The notes beneath the pieces were generated by a model. That model was not told the origin of the DNA and made no database searches. It worked only from the letters and a program-made list of their open reading frames with translations. A stretch of 64,000 nt of DNA from Geofilum rhodophaeum (GTDB lineage: Bacteria > Bacteroidota > Bacteroidia > Bacteroidales > Marinilabiliaceae): contig NZ_MWUJ01000004.1 of NCBI RefSeq assembly GCF_002210225.1, positions 219,916-283,915 of the forward strand, read 5' to 3'. The position numbers were made by a program, and so were the translations under genes. How positions within the stretch are numbered: position 1 is the first letter of the stretch; every line of letters begins with the position of its first letter. Of the stretch, positions 8,172 to 17,519 are shown in pieces.

Positions 8172-9746
8172 ATGACTGCCATTCCTCAACGGCTGTTGGG
8201 CGAGGCTTTATTAAAGACCGCCGCAGCCAGTCCACACAAAGTAGCCATCCTGATTAAGGACCAAAGCTACACCTACCAACAGCTGCGCGATGCGGCCCTT
8301 AAACTGGCGGGACACCTGCAGGCGGGGGGACTGCAACGCGGTGAACGGGTGGCGCTGTACCTGAACAACACCTGGGAATGTGCCGTTGCCATTTATGCGG
8401 TGGGACTGGTAGGAGGGGTTTTCCTGGTAATCAATCCCCAAACCAAGTCGGACAAGCTCTTGTATATTTTACAGGACAGTGGCGCCTCGGCCCTCATTGC
8501 CGAGGGACGATTGGGCAACGAATACCGGCCCATTCTTGCCGAGACAGCAAAACTCCGCCTGCTCATCGAATGCGGCAGTCCTTCCCAGGCGGATTCCGGA
8601 GCCATGCCGGCAGCCACCTTTGAAGCCATACAAAACGAAAAAGCTGTCGCGCCTGAAAATCTCCCGCTTTGCATCCCCAACGATTTGGCAGCCCTTATTT
8701 ACACCTCGGGCAGCACCGGCTTTCCCAAGGGGGTTATGATGACCCACCAAAGTATGGTCTTTGCCAGTTGGAGTTTGATTCAATACCTGCGACTGACCAG
8801 TGAGGATCGCATTTTGGTGCTTTCGCCCTTCGCCTTTGATTACGGCCTGTATCAATTGCTGATGGCCGTTACCGTGGGCGGCTCCCTGGTGGTGGAACAA
8901 TCCTTCACCTTTCAGCAAACCATCTATCAGCTGATCGAAAAGCACAAGCCCACCGTCTTCCCGGGCGTCCCCACCATCTATGCCATGATGATTGCGACCT
9001 ACAAGAAAAAGCCCTTCAGTCTGCCCTGCATCCAAAAAATCACCAATACGGCAGCCGCCCTGCCGGCTGCCTTCCTGCCCGACTTGCAGCAAATTTTTCC
9101 CAATGCACTGATATTTAAAATGTACGGACTAACTGAATGCAAGCGGGTATGCTACCTGGAGCCGGAGCTCGTTAACGAGAAACCCGATTCCGTGGGCAAA
9201 GCCATTCCCGGCACAGAAGTCTTTTTACTGGATGCAGATGGTCATCGGGCAGGCCCTGGCGAAAAAGGCATTCTGCACATCCGGGGACCTCATATTATGT
9301 TGGGCTACTGGAACAAACCCGAACTCAGCCAGGAAATGCTGCGGCCGGGCGAACTCCCCTACGAACGTGTGCTTTGCAGCAACGACTGGTTCCAAACCGA
9401 TGAAGAAGGTTTCCTTTACTTTTTAGGCCGCAACGACGACATCATCAAGACCCGCGGCGAGAAGGTGAGTCCCCTTGAAATTGAAAACATCCTGCACCAG
9501 ATCCCCGGCATTCGGGAAGCCGCTGTTTACGGCATCCCCGACCCCATTATGGGCGAAGCCATAGTGGCCTGCGTATGTACCAACGGAGAGGCCCCCGACG
9601 AAAAAGGCATTCAACGCCTGTGCGCCACCAAGCTCGAAGCCTTCATGATTCCCCACCAGGTACGCTTTGTGCCGGAAATGCCCAAAAGCACCAACGGCAA
9701 AATAGACAAGAAAATCCTCAAACAAAACCAGCATGTACCTGCTTGA
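8172..9746 (+). CDS. AMP-forming acyl-CoA/acyl-ACP ligase
   Basis: A 524-residue ANL-superfamily adenylating enzyme. Motifs in order: P-loop YTSGSTGFPKG (about 176-186), YGLTECKR at the substrate side, the hinge region with GRNDDIIKTRGEKVSP (about 417-432), and the C-terminal NGKIDKKIL with the catalytic lysine. It would activate a carboxylic acid with ATP and load it on CoA or, given the first gene of this operon, on the ACP. Similar ligases accompany AsnB-type amidotransferases in exosortase-linked polysaccharide loci. Its stop overlaps the next gene by 14 bases, showing translational coupling. Confidence 0.9.
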   Translation: MTAIPQRLLGEALLKTAAASPHKVAILIKDQSYTYQQLRDAALKLAGHLQAGGLQRGERVALYLNNTWECAVAIYAVGLVGGVFLVINPQTKSDKLLYILQDSGASALIAEGRLGNEYRPILAETAKLRLLIECGSPSQADSGAMPAATFEAIQNEKAVAPENLPLCIPNDLAALIYTSGSTGFPKGVMMTHQSMVFASWSLIQYLRLTSEDRILVLSPFAFDYGLYQLLMAVTVGGSLVVEQSFTFQQTIYQLIEKHKPTVFPGVPTIYAMMIATYKKKPFSLPCIQKITNTAAALPAAFLPDLQQIFPNALIFKMYGLTECKRVCYLEPELVNEKPDSVGKAIPGTEVFLLDADGHRAGPGEKGILHIRGPHIMLGYWNKPELSQEMLRPGELPYERVLCSNDWFQTDEEGFLYFLGRNDDIIKTRGEKVSPLEIENILHQIPGIREAAVYGIPDPIMGEAIVACVCTNGEAPDEKGIQRLCATKLEAFMIPHQVRFVPEMPKSTNGKIDKKILKQNQHVPA

Positions 9747-10641
9747 ACCCAGTCCCTATGCGCGGGTAATGGAAGACCTGAGCACGACCCTCCATTTCTT
9801 GAGCGATAAGCCAGAAGAAACACCGGAGTCCACCCTTCGGGCCCTGTGGCTGAAAGCAGCAGGCACGCCGGTCTCTGCAGAAAAAGCCATGCAGACCCCA
9901 CTGCCCCAACTCACCGCCCAACAGGAGCTTTTCCTGCAACAACTCATTAACCAAAGAAAGCAAGGAGTTCCGCTGGGCCATTTAAGCGGTCGACAAAGCT
10001 TTATGGGCTTGGAGTTTTGCACCGACAGCAGAGCACTCCTGCCCCGAAAAGAAACCGAACTGCTGGCCACCAAGGCCCTGGAACTGCTCCAGTTCCTGGC
10101 CGGCCAATACAGCAGACCAAAGGTGCTCGACCTGTGCTGCGGTTCGGGCAATGTGGGACTGAGTCTGGCTGCCCACCAGAGCTCCTGCAGGGTTTACTGC
10201 GGCGATTTGTCGCCGGAAGCGGTGGAACTTTGTCGCGAAAACATTGTGCAGCTCGGCCTTAGCGAAAGGGCCGAGGCCCGGGTGAGCGATCTGGGCGCTG
10301 CCTGGGACCTGCCCGAATACCACAACAGTTTTCATTTGCTGACCTGCAACCCACCCTACATCACCAGTTCGGGGGTTGATCGCATGGATGCCGAAATAGC
10401 CCATAAAGAACCACGACTGGCCTTTGATGGCGGTATGCTGGGCATAAACATCATGAAAAAACTCCTGCACGAAGCCCCCCGACTTCTGGTCCCCAAAGGC
10501 TGGTTGGTTTTTGAGCTGGGTGCCGGTCAGGGTCCTTTTATGCAACAACTCATCGACAAAACGGGGCACTACCACAACACCCAAAGCGTGTGCGATGCCG
10601 CTGGCACCATCAGAGTGTTGGCGACCCAAAAAAAAGCTTGA
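9733..10641 (+). CDS. PrmC/HemK-like methyltransferase
   Basis: 302 residues with the PrmC fold: an N-terminal helical domain (about 30-95), the connector GVPLGHLSGRQSFMGLEF and LLPRKETELL, a SAM-binding DLCCGSGNVGLSLA (about 133-146), and the glutamine-methyltransferase motif NPPY near residue 206. Canonical PrmC methylates the GGQ glutamine of release factors and is normally encoded near prfA. Here no release factor gene is near, the connector reads LLPRKET instead of the usual IPRPET, and the gene overlaps the acyl ligase by 14 bases. I infer a paralogue that N-methylates an amide made by the two amidating enzymes of the operon, or a relocated true PrmC. A start at 9769 is also possible and would avoid the overlap. 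Confidence 0.75.
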   Translation: MYLLEPSPYARVMEDLSTTLHFLSDKPEETPESTLRALWLKAAGTPVSAEKAMQTPLPQLTAQQELFLQQLINQRKQGVPLGHLSGRQSFMGLEFCTDSRALLPRKETELLATKALELLQFLAGQYSRPKVLDLCCGSGNVGLSLAAHQSSCRVYCGDLSPEAVELCRENIVQLGLSERAEARVSDLGAAWDLPEYHNSFHLLTCNPPYITSSGVDRMDAEIAHKEPRLAFDGGMLGINIMKKLLHEAPRLLVPKGWLVFELGAGQGPFMQQLIDKTGHYHNTQSVCDAAGTIRVLATQKKA

Positions 10642-10669
10642 CAAACCCACTGAATCGCAGTTACCTTTA
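10638..10669 (+). promoter_or_regulatory. Candidate promoter for the beta-helix lipoprotein gene
   Basis: TTG (10638-10640), 21 bases, then TACCTTTA (10662-10669): a close match to the Bacteroidota pattern. It overlaps the end of the PrmC-like gene and would give a 5' leader of about 85 bases before the ATG at 10762. Confidence 0.5.
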
Positions 10670-10761
10670 TGCTCGTCTTCTTCCATCCTGTAAAAGGTTC
10701 TATGGTAGGTATCCGAATTATTTATGCCCTTGGTTCTGCAGTCCATTTAAAAATTTTAGTT

Positions 10762-12192
10762 ATGCGTGCTCCCCGTTTTTACAAGCTGCTCTTTTTGCTG
10801 GTTCTGGCCCTTCCTTTGCTGATGACCTGCGATAAAGACAAAACAAAAGAAAAACCGTTGATCCATGAAAACGGCAACGCTGATGACAATGGTGAAACCC
10901 CACCGCCCCCTGAACACATAGGCGGACAATACTTTGTTGCTCCCACTGGATCGGACAACGGCCCCGGTTCGCGCGAGCAACCCTGGAAAAGCTGGAACAA
11001 AGCCTTTAAAACTGCTCAGGCGGGAGATACGGTTTACTTCAGAGGCGGGGTTTACCATTCATCGGCCGACAATGGTGGCGAGCGGGATTTCAATTCCGGC
11101 ACCGATGAAAAGCCCATTTGCTTTTTCAACTTTCCCGGTGAAATTCCCATTCTGGATTGCAGTCACCGTCCCCTTGATTTGGGTTACAACAAAGGCATAG
11201 CCCTGTGGCACGCCCAAAACATTCACATGAAGGGCCTGCAAATACGCAATGTTTTTCAACGTATGGATGCCCATGCCGTTGGTCTTGAAGCCTGGAATGT
11301 GGCCAACATCACCTTCGAAAACATGACCATTCACAACGTTTCGGGCGAAGGCTTTTTGGTGGCCGACTATCACGGAACCATCCGCTACCTAAACTGTGAC
11401 GCCTATGCCTTATGCGACACCCTGCAATCGGCCGTGTATCCCACACCCGGCTCGCCGGGACAAAACGGAGCGGGTTTTCACTTCCGCGCCTACAGCGACA
11501 CTCCGGGGGCCACCGAGTCAAAACTGCTTTACGAAGGTTGTCGTGCCTGGCAGTTTTCGGACAACGGTTTTGCAGGAACCTCGGTGGGCTATGTGGAATG
11601 GAACCATTGCTGGGCCTTTAACGGAGGAGACTTCTCAGGCGAAGGCTGTGGCTTTAAATACGCCTCCACATACCGCGAAAACAACACCCTGGAACTGGCG
11701 CGCGTAATCAAAAACTGCATTGGGGCCCACAACGGGGCCTATGGCTTTTCGCCCAACAACTCGGGCGATGCGCCCATGACGGGACGCTATTTCCACAACA
11801 CCGCCTATTACAACGGCTATAAAGAAGACATTGGGCACGGACTGGGCTATGGCTGGATCATAATGCAGACCAACAGCCCACAAGCACCCGAAGGGGAGCT
11901 GTACGCCAACAATCTGTCGTACGACAACCGTAAGGGCGACTTCCACCGGGTACGCACCCAGGAAACCCACGACACGCACAACAGCTGGAACATGGATGTA
12001 ACCCTGAGCGATGAACTCTTCGAGAGTGTCGACTGGGACGAACTTCGTCGCCCAAGGAAAACCGACGGCAGTCTGCCCGATATCGCTTTTATGAAACCCA
12101 AAAGTGGCACTCCGCTCATTGATGTAGGACGCGAAGTGGGCTTGGATTTTAGAGGCGAAGCCCCGGATTTGGGCGCTTTTGAAATTGAATAA
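10762..12192 (+). CDS. Secreted beta-helix lipoprotein, pectate lyase-like
   Basis: About 476 residues. A lipoprotein signal peptide ends at Cys23 (LPLLMTC), so the protein is anchored at the membrane and probably surface-exposed. After a linker rich in Asp, Glu and Pro comes a right-handed beta-helix domain: the opening YFVAPTGSDNGPGS, GDTVYFRGGVYHS and repeated turns such as IHMKGLQIRNV, ITFENMTIHNVSGEGF and LLYEGCRAWQFSDNGF. This resembles PL9-type pectate lyases and related beta-helix polysaccharide enzymes. A start at 10669 would add 31 residues without signal character, so I use 10762. It is followed after 36 bases by another secreted protein on the same strand, possibly one transcript. 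The substrate is unknown; acting on the neighbouring exopolysaccharide is possible. Confidence 0.8.
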   Translation: MRAPRFYKLLFLLVLALPLLMTCDKDKTKEKPLIHENGNADDNGETPPPPEHIGGQYFVAPTGSDNGPGSREQPWKSWNKAFKTAQAGDTVYFRGGVYHSSADNGGERDFNSGTDEKPICFFNFPGEIPILDCSHRPLDLGYNKGIALWHAQNIHMKGLQIRNVFQRMDAHAVGLEAWNVANITFENMTIHNVSGEGFLVADYHGTIRYLNCDAYALCDTLQSAVYPTPGSPGQNGAGFHFRAYSDTPGATESKLLYEGCRAWQFSDNGFAGTSVGYVEWNHCWAFNGGDFSGEGCGFKYASTYRENNTLELARVIKNCIGAHNGAYGFSPNNSGDAPMTGRYFHNTAYYNGYKEDIGHGLGYGWIIMQTNSPQAPEGELYANNLSYDNRKGDFHRVRTQETHDTHNSWNMDVTLSDELFESVDWDELRRPRKTDGSLPDIAFMKPKSGTPLIDVGREVGLDFRGEAPDLGAFEIE

Positions 12193-12227
12193 ACCTGGAT
12201 GGCAATGGCCTCCTAAATACAACTAAT

Positions 12228-13463
12228 ATGACCAAAACAATCCGATTGCTGTTGGCCCTGGCGTTGCTGCTGCCAACCAAGCTGCACAGCCAGCTTATTG
12301 CCGACCATACCATTGTGGAAGACTATGCCTTAATTCCGGAGTATTACCGAAACGAGGTAAAAAAGATGCTGGTCTCCATTCCCGGAGCCTCTCATTCCAC
12401 CGCCTATCGGCTGGGACTTCAATTTTTGGAAGAACTGGATGCGCGCTTTGCAGTAAACATAGCTTACGAAGAGAGCTATACCGAAAATCATCTGCGCTGC
12501 AACAGCATTGGTCGTGATTTTTTGGACGATGAATGGTACACTTGGTTTGCATGGCCCGATGGTCAGCGACCAGCTGAAGCCAATAGTGTTAAGGATATGA
12601 TTCGACGCAATTACGAAAACAATCGAAATCTTGCAGCCATAGGCTACGGCTGGTGTTGGATCATGATGAGCAGCTATCACAGCCGGGAGTATGATCCCGA
12701 ACACAATGTCAGGTGGTGGGGAAGCACCCGGGGGGGACCCGATGCAGGAACCTTGGGCTGGGGTTTAGATGCCGGGGATTTTGACATTACAGGCAACCGT
12801 GTCAATCTGGACACCTACCTGGAGGCTACATTGGAGCTGATGGAGTACTGTCGGACCAACAACTACCCAACCAAAGTGCTTTTTACGACCGGACCGGTAG
12901 ATAAGTATAATGGTGAAGCAGGATATCAGGCCTGGCTCAAACACGAAAAGATCCGGGCCTTTGTTAATGAGGACCCGGACCGCATTCTGTTCGACTATGC
13001 CGACATTTTATGTTACAATACCGACGGCAGCACCAATACCGAAAGCTACAGCTATGAGGGAGTAACCTACACCTACCCCTTTATTACCGACATCAACCTG
13101 GGTGATGAGGCGGTGGGACATATAGGTCGCGAAGGAGCCCTCCGCTTGGGTAAGGCTATGTGGTGGCTCTTGGCTCGTATTGCCGGATGGGACGGAATAT
13201 CCACCGGAGTCAGCACACAACTGCCTCCTTCCCCTTCCGATTTTAACTTAACACAGCACCCGGGTGAGATACAAATCCTCTGGACGGAAAATCAGGTACA
13301 GTTCACGACCTATTCCCTATTCAACACCACAGGGACTTGCGTACTTCGCGGCACGATCTCCGGTGCCGAGTTAAACATCTCCACCAGTCATCTGCCAGCT
13401 GGAGTCTATATTCTCCAATTGGAAGGCGACTTAAAAGCCCATCGAAAATTGGTATTAAACTAA
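12228..13463 (+). CDS. Secreted protein with type IX secretion C-terminal sorting domain
   Basis: 411 residues: signal peptide (about 1-22, ending KLHSQ), a central domain of about 300 residues, and a C-terminal beta domain from about 335 ending in GVYILQLEGDLKAHRKLVLN, typical of T9SS type A sorting tails. The export route is therefore the Sec system and then T9SS to the cell surface or outside. The central domain is not firmly recognised; the pattern of a long Trp/Tyr-rich region (IGYGWCWIMMSSYHS) and a DYADILCYN segment suggests an SGNH-like or unknown hydrolase. Its 3' end overlaps the last gene of the opposing exopolysaccharide operon by 9 bases, with no terminator between them. Confidence 0.75.
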   Translation: MTKTIRLLLALALLLPTKLHSQLIADHTIVEDYALIPEYYRNEVKKMLVSIPGASHSTAYRLGLQFLEELDARFAVNIAYEESYTENHLRCNSIGRDFLDDEWYTWFAWPDGQRPAEANSVKDMIRRNYENNRNLAAIGYGWCWIMMSSYHSREYDPEHNVRWWGSTRGGPDAGTLGWGLDAGDFDITGNRVNLDTYLEATLELMEYCRTNNYPTKVLFTTGPVDKYNGEAGYQAWLKHEKIRAFVNEDPDRILFDYADILCYNTDGSTNTESYSYEGVTYTYPFITDINLGDEAVGHIGREGALRLGKAMWWLLARIAGWDGISTGVSTQLPPSPSDFNLTQHPGEIQILWTENQVQFTTYSLFNTTGTCVLRGTISGAELNISTSHLPAGVYILQLEGDLKAHRKLVLN

Positions 13464-14018
13464 ATTATTAGAAGGCTTGTGGTTCAGTTGGGCAGAAAAA
13501 TGCTTTTTCAATAAACGCACGGTATCTGCCATATTTAATTGGAGGGTGGCACACAAACCAGGACTCATCTTATAAAGCAGTTTTTGAGCATTCATCTTCA
13601 TAATGACTCTGGCCGGATTACCCATAATCACAGAGTTGTCGGGAAAGTTGCCCCGCACAACACTTCCGGCGCCTATCAGACAGTTGTTACCGATACTGGT
13701 ATTGGGTAATAGGATACTATTCATGCCAACAAAAACGTGATTGCCCAAGGTAATGGTACCAAAAACGCCGGCCTGCAAATCCTCCCGAAAAAACCAGGAG
13801 GCCGCACCGTCGTGGGTAATAAACTGCACACCAGCTGCCACGGCCACGTGGTTGCCCATTTTTACTAAAAAGTGTTCATTGGCAATCTTAAGCGTCTGCA
13901 CAAAACAGCCCTCCCCAATACCAACCCCTTTCTTTCTCAAGTAACGAATAATGGCGGGACTGCCCGAATAGGCAGCCCAATAACGCTGTAAAGCATCCCA
14001 TGCACGCGATGGTTTCAT
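13455..14018 (-). CDS. Hexapeptide-repeat O-acetyltransferase
   Basis: A 187-residue left-handed beta-helix acyltransferase (LbH, maltose/serine acetyltransferase-like). Repeated hexapeptide turns run from about 30 to 145 (VGIGEGCFV, VKMGNHVAVAAGV, ITLGNHVFVGMNSILLPNTSIGNNCLIGAGSVV), ending with the usual GNPARVIM cap. The catalytic-type His lies in ITHDGAASW. It is the last gene of the minus-strand exopolysaccharide operon. Probable role: O- or N-acetylation of a repeat-unit sugar in the cytoplasm. Confidence 0.85.
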   Translation of the reverse strand: MKPSRAWDALQRYWAAYSGSPAIIRYLRKKGVGIGEGCFVQTLKIANEHFLVKMGNHVAVAAGVQFITHDGAASWFFREDLQAGVFGTITLGNHVFVGMNSILLPNTSIGNNCLIGAGSVVRGNFPDNSVIMGNPARVIMKMNAQKLLYKMSPGLCATLQLNMADTVRLLKKHFSAQLNHKPSNNLV

Positions 14019-14034
14019 ATCAAATGGTTTTAAA

Positions 14035-14841
14035 CTATTGTAAGGTTATTTTTGGGGGGTAGTGACTCGCACAATCCACAACAAAGCTTGCAAAGAGCGG
14101 TGCCATGCGAGCAGCAAAGGCACGATTGGGGTGCGAATCACCGGGTCCGACAGCATACTCCGGTTTCAGATACAAAGAGCCCTCGGTTTCCAAGGCATAA
14201 AAATCCCACAGGAAAATATTGTCCCCTTCCTCATCCCACTCGCGAACCATCCACAAATAAAAATCCCGCAAACGAAGAGCTTGTTCCTCTGAGGTGGCCT
14301 CCTTCAGCAAAGCAGGTGGCGTCCAGACCACAAAAACCGTTTTCGGAAAGCTGTGCATTTTTTGCTTAAGTGCATTGTACTGCATCTGATAATTCTCCAA
14401 GCGCTTTTCCGGATCGTCGGCCGAAGGCTGCCCAGTGTCCTCAAGCATCATCCCTACCGGAAAGCAGTGCTTGAACACCACCACATCGAACTGTCTTGTG
14501 AGCAATTCAAGCGTCTCCTGGCCTTTATAAGGCAACTCTCCCGCATGCTTAACCCAAATATTGTAATAATCGTAGGGATAATTATAGCCTCCATACCCCG
14601 CCTCTCCGGGATAGTCCTTGGCTTGCACAGCAAAATCCGTTTTGTACTTACGGTTGTATCGCACCAAAAAATTATACACATCCCCTTTGCCTGTTAAACG
14701 GTACCACAGGGGCGATGTGCCGCCACGCAACACGGCACGCCCCGTGCTGTGATGCAAAAAAACGATGGATTGCATAGTCTCATTTTTTTCAGAACCACAG
14801 CTCCCCAACAACAGGAGAACCAACAGCCACAATGCCTTCAT
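14035..14841 (-). CDS. SGNH-like lipoprotein in the exopolysaccharide operon
   Basis: About 268 residues. The start at 14841 gives a classical lipoprotein signal ending LLLLGSC (Cys15); the longer frame to 14910 adds 23 residues without signal features. The body shows FLHHSTGRAV near the N-terminus and DSHPNRAFA near the C-terminus, a D-x2-H pair like the Asp/His of SGNH esterases, but the first motif has HHSTG rather than GDS. It may trim or transfer acyl groups on the exported polysaccharide at the periplasmic or outer-membrane face. This is inference from motif placement and location between the acetyltransferase and glycosyltransferase genes. Confidence 0.65.
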   Translation of the reverse strand: MKALWLLVLLLLGSCGSEKNETMQSIVFLHHSTGRAVLRGGTSPLWYRLTGKGDVYNFLVRYNRKYKTDFAVQAKDYPGEAGYGGYNYPYDYYNIWVKHAGELPYKGQETLELLTRQFDVVVFKHCFPVGMMLEDTGQPSADDPEKRLENYQMQYNALKQKMHSFPKTVFVVWTPPALLKEATSEEQALRLRDFYLWMVREWDEEGDNIFLWDFYALETEGSLYLKPEYAVGPGDSHPNRAFAARMAPLFASFVVDCASHYPPKITLQ

Positions 14842-14852
14842 GTCCTCAATTA

Positions 14853-16115
14853 TTAAGCTCCGGAATTTAATACATCCGCATACATTTTGCGAACGGCCCC
14901 AACCACACAAAGCGGGTCGTGTCGTTGCAACGCCCTTTTCCTGGCAGCGCGTCCCATACCGGCGGCTCGCTCAAAATCATTACCCAGCGCCGTCACTGCA
15001 GCCGCAAGGGCATAAGGGTCACCGTCCTGTACCAGCCAGCCCTCCTGCTCATGTTCCAGTATGGAAGAGGTTCCCCCTACAAAAGATGCAATGCAAGGCA
15101 GACCAACCAGCATCGCTTCACAAAGACTGTTGGGACTGTTTTCGATATGACTTGTTTGGCAATAAAGATCAGAATCAAGCAAAAGTGCACTTAGAGACTT
15201 TTCATCCAGTGAACCTAAAAAAGACAAGGGGAGTTCCGCCAAATCCACCTTGAGCCAACGGGCAACCGTTCGACACAAAGGATGCGTGGCGGAGAGTCCC
15301 GCCACTCGCCATTCCACTTCCATTCCTCGCGCTTCTTTCAACACCACCAAAGCTTGCACAAGGGTTTCCAACCCCTTATAAACGCCCGGCCCCAATGTAG
15401 AGACCACACGTAAAGGCCGACCAAATGTTTTTTTGGACCAAACCTGATCAAAAAAGGAAGGACGCAACAACTCCTGAATCTCAAAATACCAGCTCCGAGG
15501 CGCCAACAAACGACTCACCTGCTGATCCCACAAAGTTCGTCCAGCTACAAAACGAGTCATAGCCAATATTTGTCTTTCACGCAAAGCTCCCTGGGCTATA
15601 CCCTTATAATGCCGACCTATGGTGGCCGCCTTTAATCGTGCTCTTAATACGTCAGAATGCCTTAAAACCGAAAAAGGGATGCCGGAAAAATATTTCAGGG
15701 CAATCACACTCAGTATTCCTTGAAGCGAGATCACCACAGGCACCTCAAGCTGTCGCTGTATCAAGCCATAATTTTCTTCGGTACCATGAATGTGAACAAG
15801 ATCGGGAGCCACCTGTCTCACCACCTCCATGAGTCGTTCCAATTCAGCCTTTTGATTGTTCCAACCTAAAAACCGCCCCATAATTCGTTGCAGCGGCCTT
15901 CGTCCCCCACTTCGCAACACCGGATAATACCTGGTTCCATCCGCAGCAAAAGGAGCCAGGGGTTTGGGCCAGTAAAAGGCAACCGACAGACTAATGTCCA
16001 CATTTTTCACCAGCTCACCCTGCAAGGCGTTGAGCCATCCTCCTTTGCTGTATGACTTCCCAAGGAGCTGTGCGGAAGCACTGCAAGGGGTATTGCTGAA
16101 CCAGAGTATCTTCAT
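14853..16115 (-). CDS. GT4-type glycosyltransferase
   Basis: A 420-residue GT-B enzyme of glycosyltransferase group 1. The N-terminal half has the acceptor-side DLVHIHGTEENYG and PVVISLQGIL; the C-terminal donor-binding half has IENSPNSLCEAMLVGLPCIAS with the E-x7-E pair and a following GGTSSILEHEQEGWLV. Cytoplasmic, adding a nucleotide-activated sugar to the lipid-linked repeat unit. Placed 18 bases after the wzx-type gene in the same operon. The sugar cannot be predicted. Confidence 0.9.
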   Translation of the reverse strand: MKILWFSNTPCSASAQLLGKSYSKGGWLNALQGELVKNVDISLSVAFYWPKPLAPFAADGTRYYPVLRSGGRRPLQRIMGRFLGWNNQKAELERLMEVVRQVAPDLVHIHGTEENYGLIQRQLEVPVVISLQGILSVIALKYFSGIPFSVLRHSDVLRARLKAATIGRHYKGIAQGALRERQILAMTRFVAGRTLWDQQVSRLLAPRSWYFEIQELLRPSFFDQVWSKKTFGRPLRVVSTLGPGVYKGLETLVQALVVLKEARGMEVEWRVAGLSATHPLCRTVARWLKVDLAELPLSFLGSLDEKSLSALLLDSDLYCQTSHIENSPNSLCEAMLVGLPCIASFVGGTSSILEHEQEGWLVQDGDPYALAAAVTALGNDFERAAGMGRAARKRALQRHDPLCVVGAVRKMYADVLNSGA

Positions 16116-16133
16116 TTACTTTAGATTTTTCAA

Positions 16134-17504
16134 TTATTGGTCCCACAGGCCCCTTGCCTTGCCCGACAAAATGCGATGGGTTTGCAAAGGAACATAAAGC
16201 AGTCCCACACCATTGACCAGAGCAATGGCCAGGATGACACCGGAAACCCCCAGGGGCGATTTTACCAGGGCCACTGCCAGAGGAATAAAAACCAGGGTTT
16301 GTACCACCACCACCCGAATGGTGAGTTTGAGTTTGCCAAAACCATTTATGAATTGCGTGTAGGGCGACAACACGACATTGACCAGGGCATAAAGAGCCAT
16401 ACAACACGACAACAGCCAGGGAATCTCAACCCTGCTGCCCACCCACAGCTTATAAACCAGAGAGCTGCACGCCAACATCAAAAAAATACCTGCGACAAAC
16501 AAAAGAGAGGCCCAATTCAGTCGTCGAAGCGTATGCTTCAGCCAGGGAAAATCACCTTTAACATAGGCCTCGGTAACCGCCGACCAAATGGGCGTCATGA
16601 TAATGGCATAGACCATTACCGGAAGTGAAAAATACTTATAAGCCACATTATATACAGTGACCGCCTCGGGCCCCAACAATTGAATGATGATCATATTGGA
16701 GGTCATAAACAAGACCACTGCCGACATTTGAATCACAAAAAACTTTTGGCCCAAAGTCATCAAGTCGCGCGACAAACTAAAATTGATACAACGCCACGAG
16801 GGCCGGTAAGACCGGTAGCGCCCCCTAAACAGTACCACCGTAGCCACCAGCAGAATCATTGCTGGAATTACACTCAGCAACAAACCCAAAATAATGAGCG
16901 ATCCTTGCTGATTGACTTTTATCAACAGCACAATCAATACCAGGGTAAGCACATTGCCCAAGGGCATAAAAGCGTTGTAAACCGCCGGACGCTGATCGGC
17001 AATAAGTATAACGCCAATGAGTTTAAGCACAAAACGGAGAATAAAAAAACCAAAGACCAAAGCGGCCAAAAGCGACAATTCTTCAGGCGGCACAGAAGTG
17101 GTATTCAAAATCTTGTCCCAACTCAAAAACGGATTCACAACAAAGAACAACAACAAAACGCCCGAAAAAATCAGTCCCACTACCGCATAGGTCGTACTGA
17201 CATACACCCGGGCCAATTCGTGCCTGCCCTGGGCCACCGTTTCGGCAAATTTATTGCGCAAACCGCTGCCCAGTCCGACATTAAAAAACTCAAACCACCC
17301 AATAATCGAAGTCATTGTCAACCAAATACCATAACGCTCACTGTCGAGGTAATCCAGCAAAAGCGGAACATATACAAAGCCGATCAACACACTCACGCCC
17401 TGTAAAAAAAAGGAGTACAAAATATGCTTTTTGGCCCTGACGCTGCGTTCGGGGCCCCGACCAATGAACCGGGTAAGGACTTGCTGCCAAATTTGCTTGC
17501 TCAT
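16134..17504 (-). CDS. wzx: Wzx-type polysaccharide flippase
   Basis: 456 residues with about 12-14 predicted hydrophobic helices and little else; polysaccharide_synt/MOP superfamily. The N-terminal region with a basic cytoplasmic stretch (GPERSVRAKKHILYSF), then GVSVLIGFVYVPLLLDYL and SERYGIWLTMTSIIGWFEFFNVGLGSGLRNKF, is typical for O-antigen flippases. Role: moves undecaprenyl-linked repeat units across the inner membrane. I use the ATG at 17504 instead of the TTG one codon earlier. Thirteen to eighteen bases separate it from neighbours on each side. Confidence 0.88.
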   Translation of the reverse strand: MSKQIWQQVLTRFIGRGPERSVRAKKHILYSFFLQGVSVLIGFVYVPLLLDYLDSERYGIWLTMTSIIGWFEFFNVGLGSGLRNKFAETVAQGRHELARVYVSTTYAVVGLIFSGVLLLFFVVNPFLSWDKILNTTSVPPEELSLLAALVFGFFILRFVLKLIGVILIADQRPAVYNAFMPLGNVLTLVLIVLLIKVNQQGSLIILGLLLSVIPAMILLVATVVLFRGRYRSYRPSWRCINFSLSRDLMTLGQKFFVIQMSAVVLFMTSNMIIIQLLGPEAVTVYNVAYKYFSLPVMVYAIIMTPIWSAVTEAYVKGDFPWLKHTLRRLNWASLLFVAGIFLMLACSSLVYKLWVGSRVEIPWLLSCCMALYALVNVVLSPYTQFINGFGKLKLTIRVVVVQTLVFIPLAVALVKSPLGVSGVILAIALVNGVGLLYVPLQTHRILSGKARGLWDQ

Positions 17505-17519
17505 CAATTTTTCGTTGGC

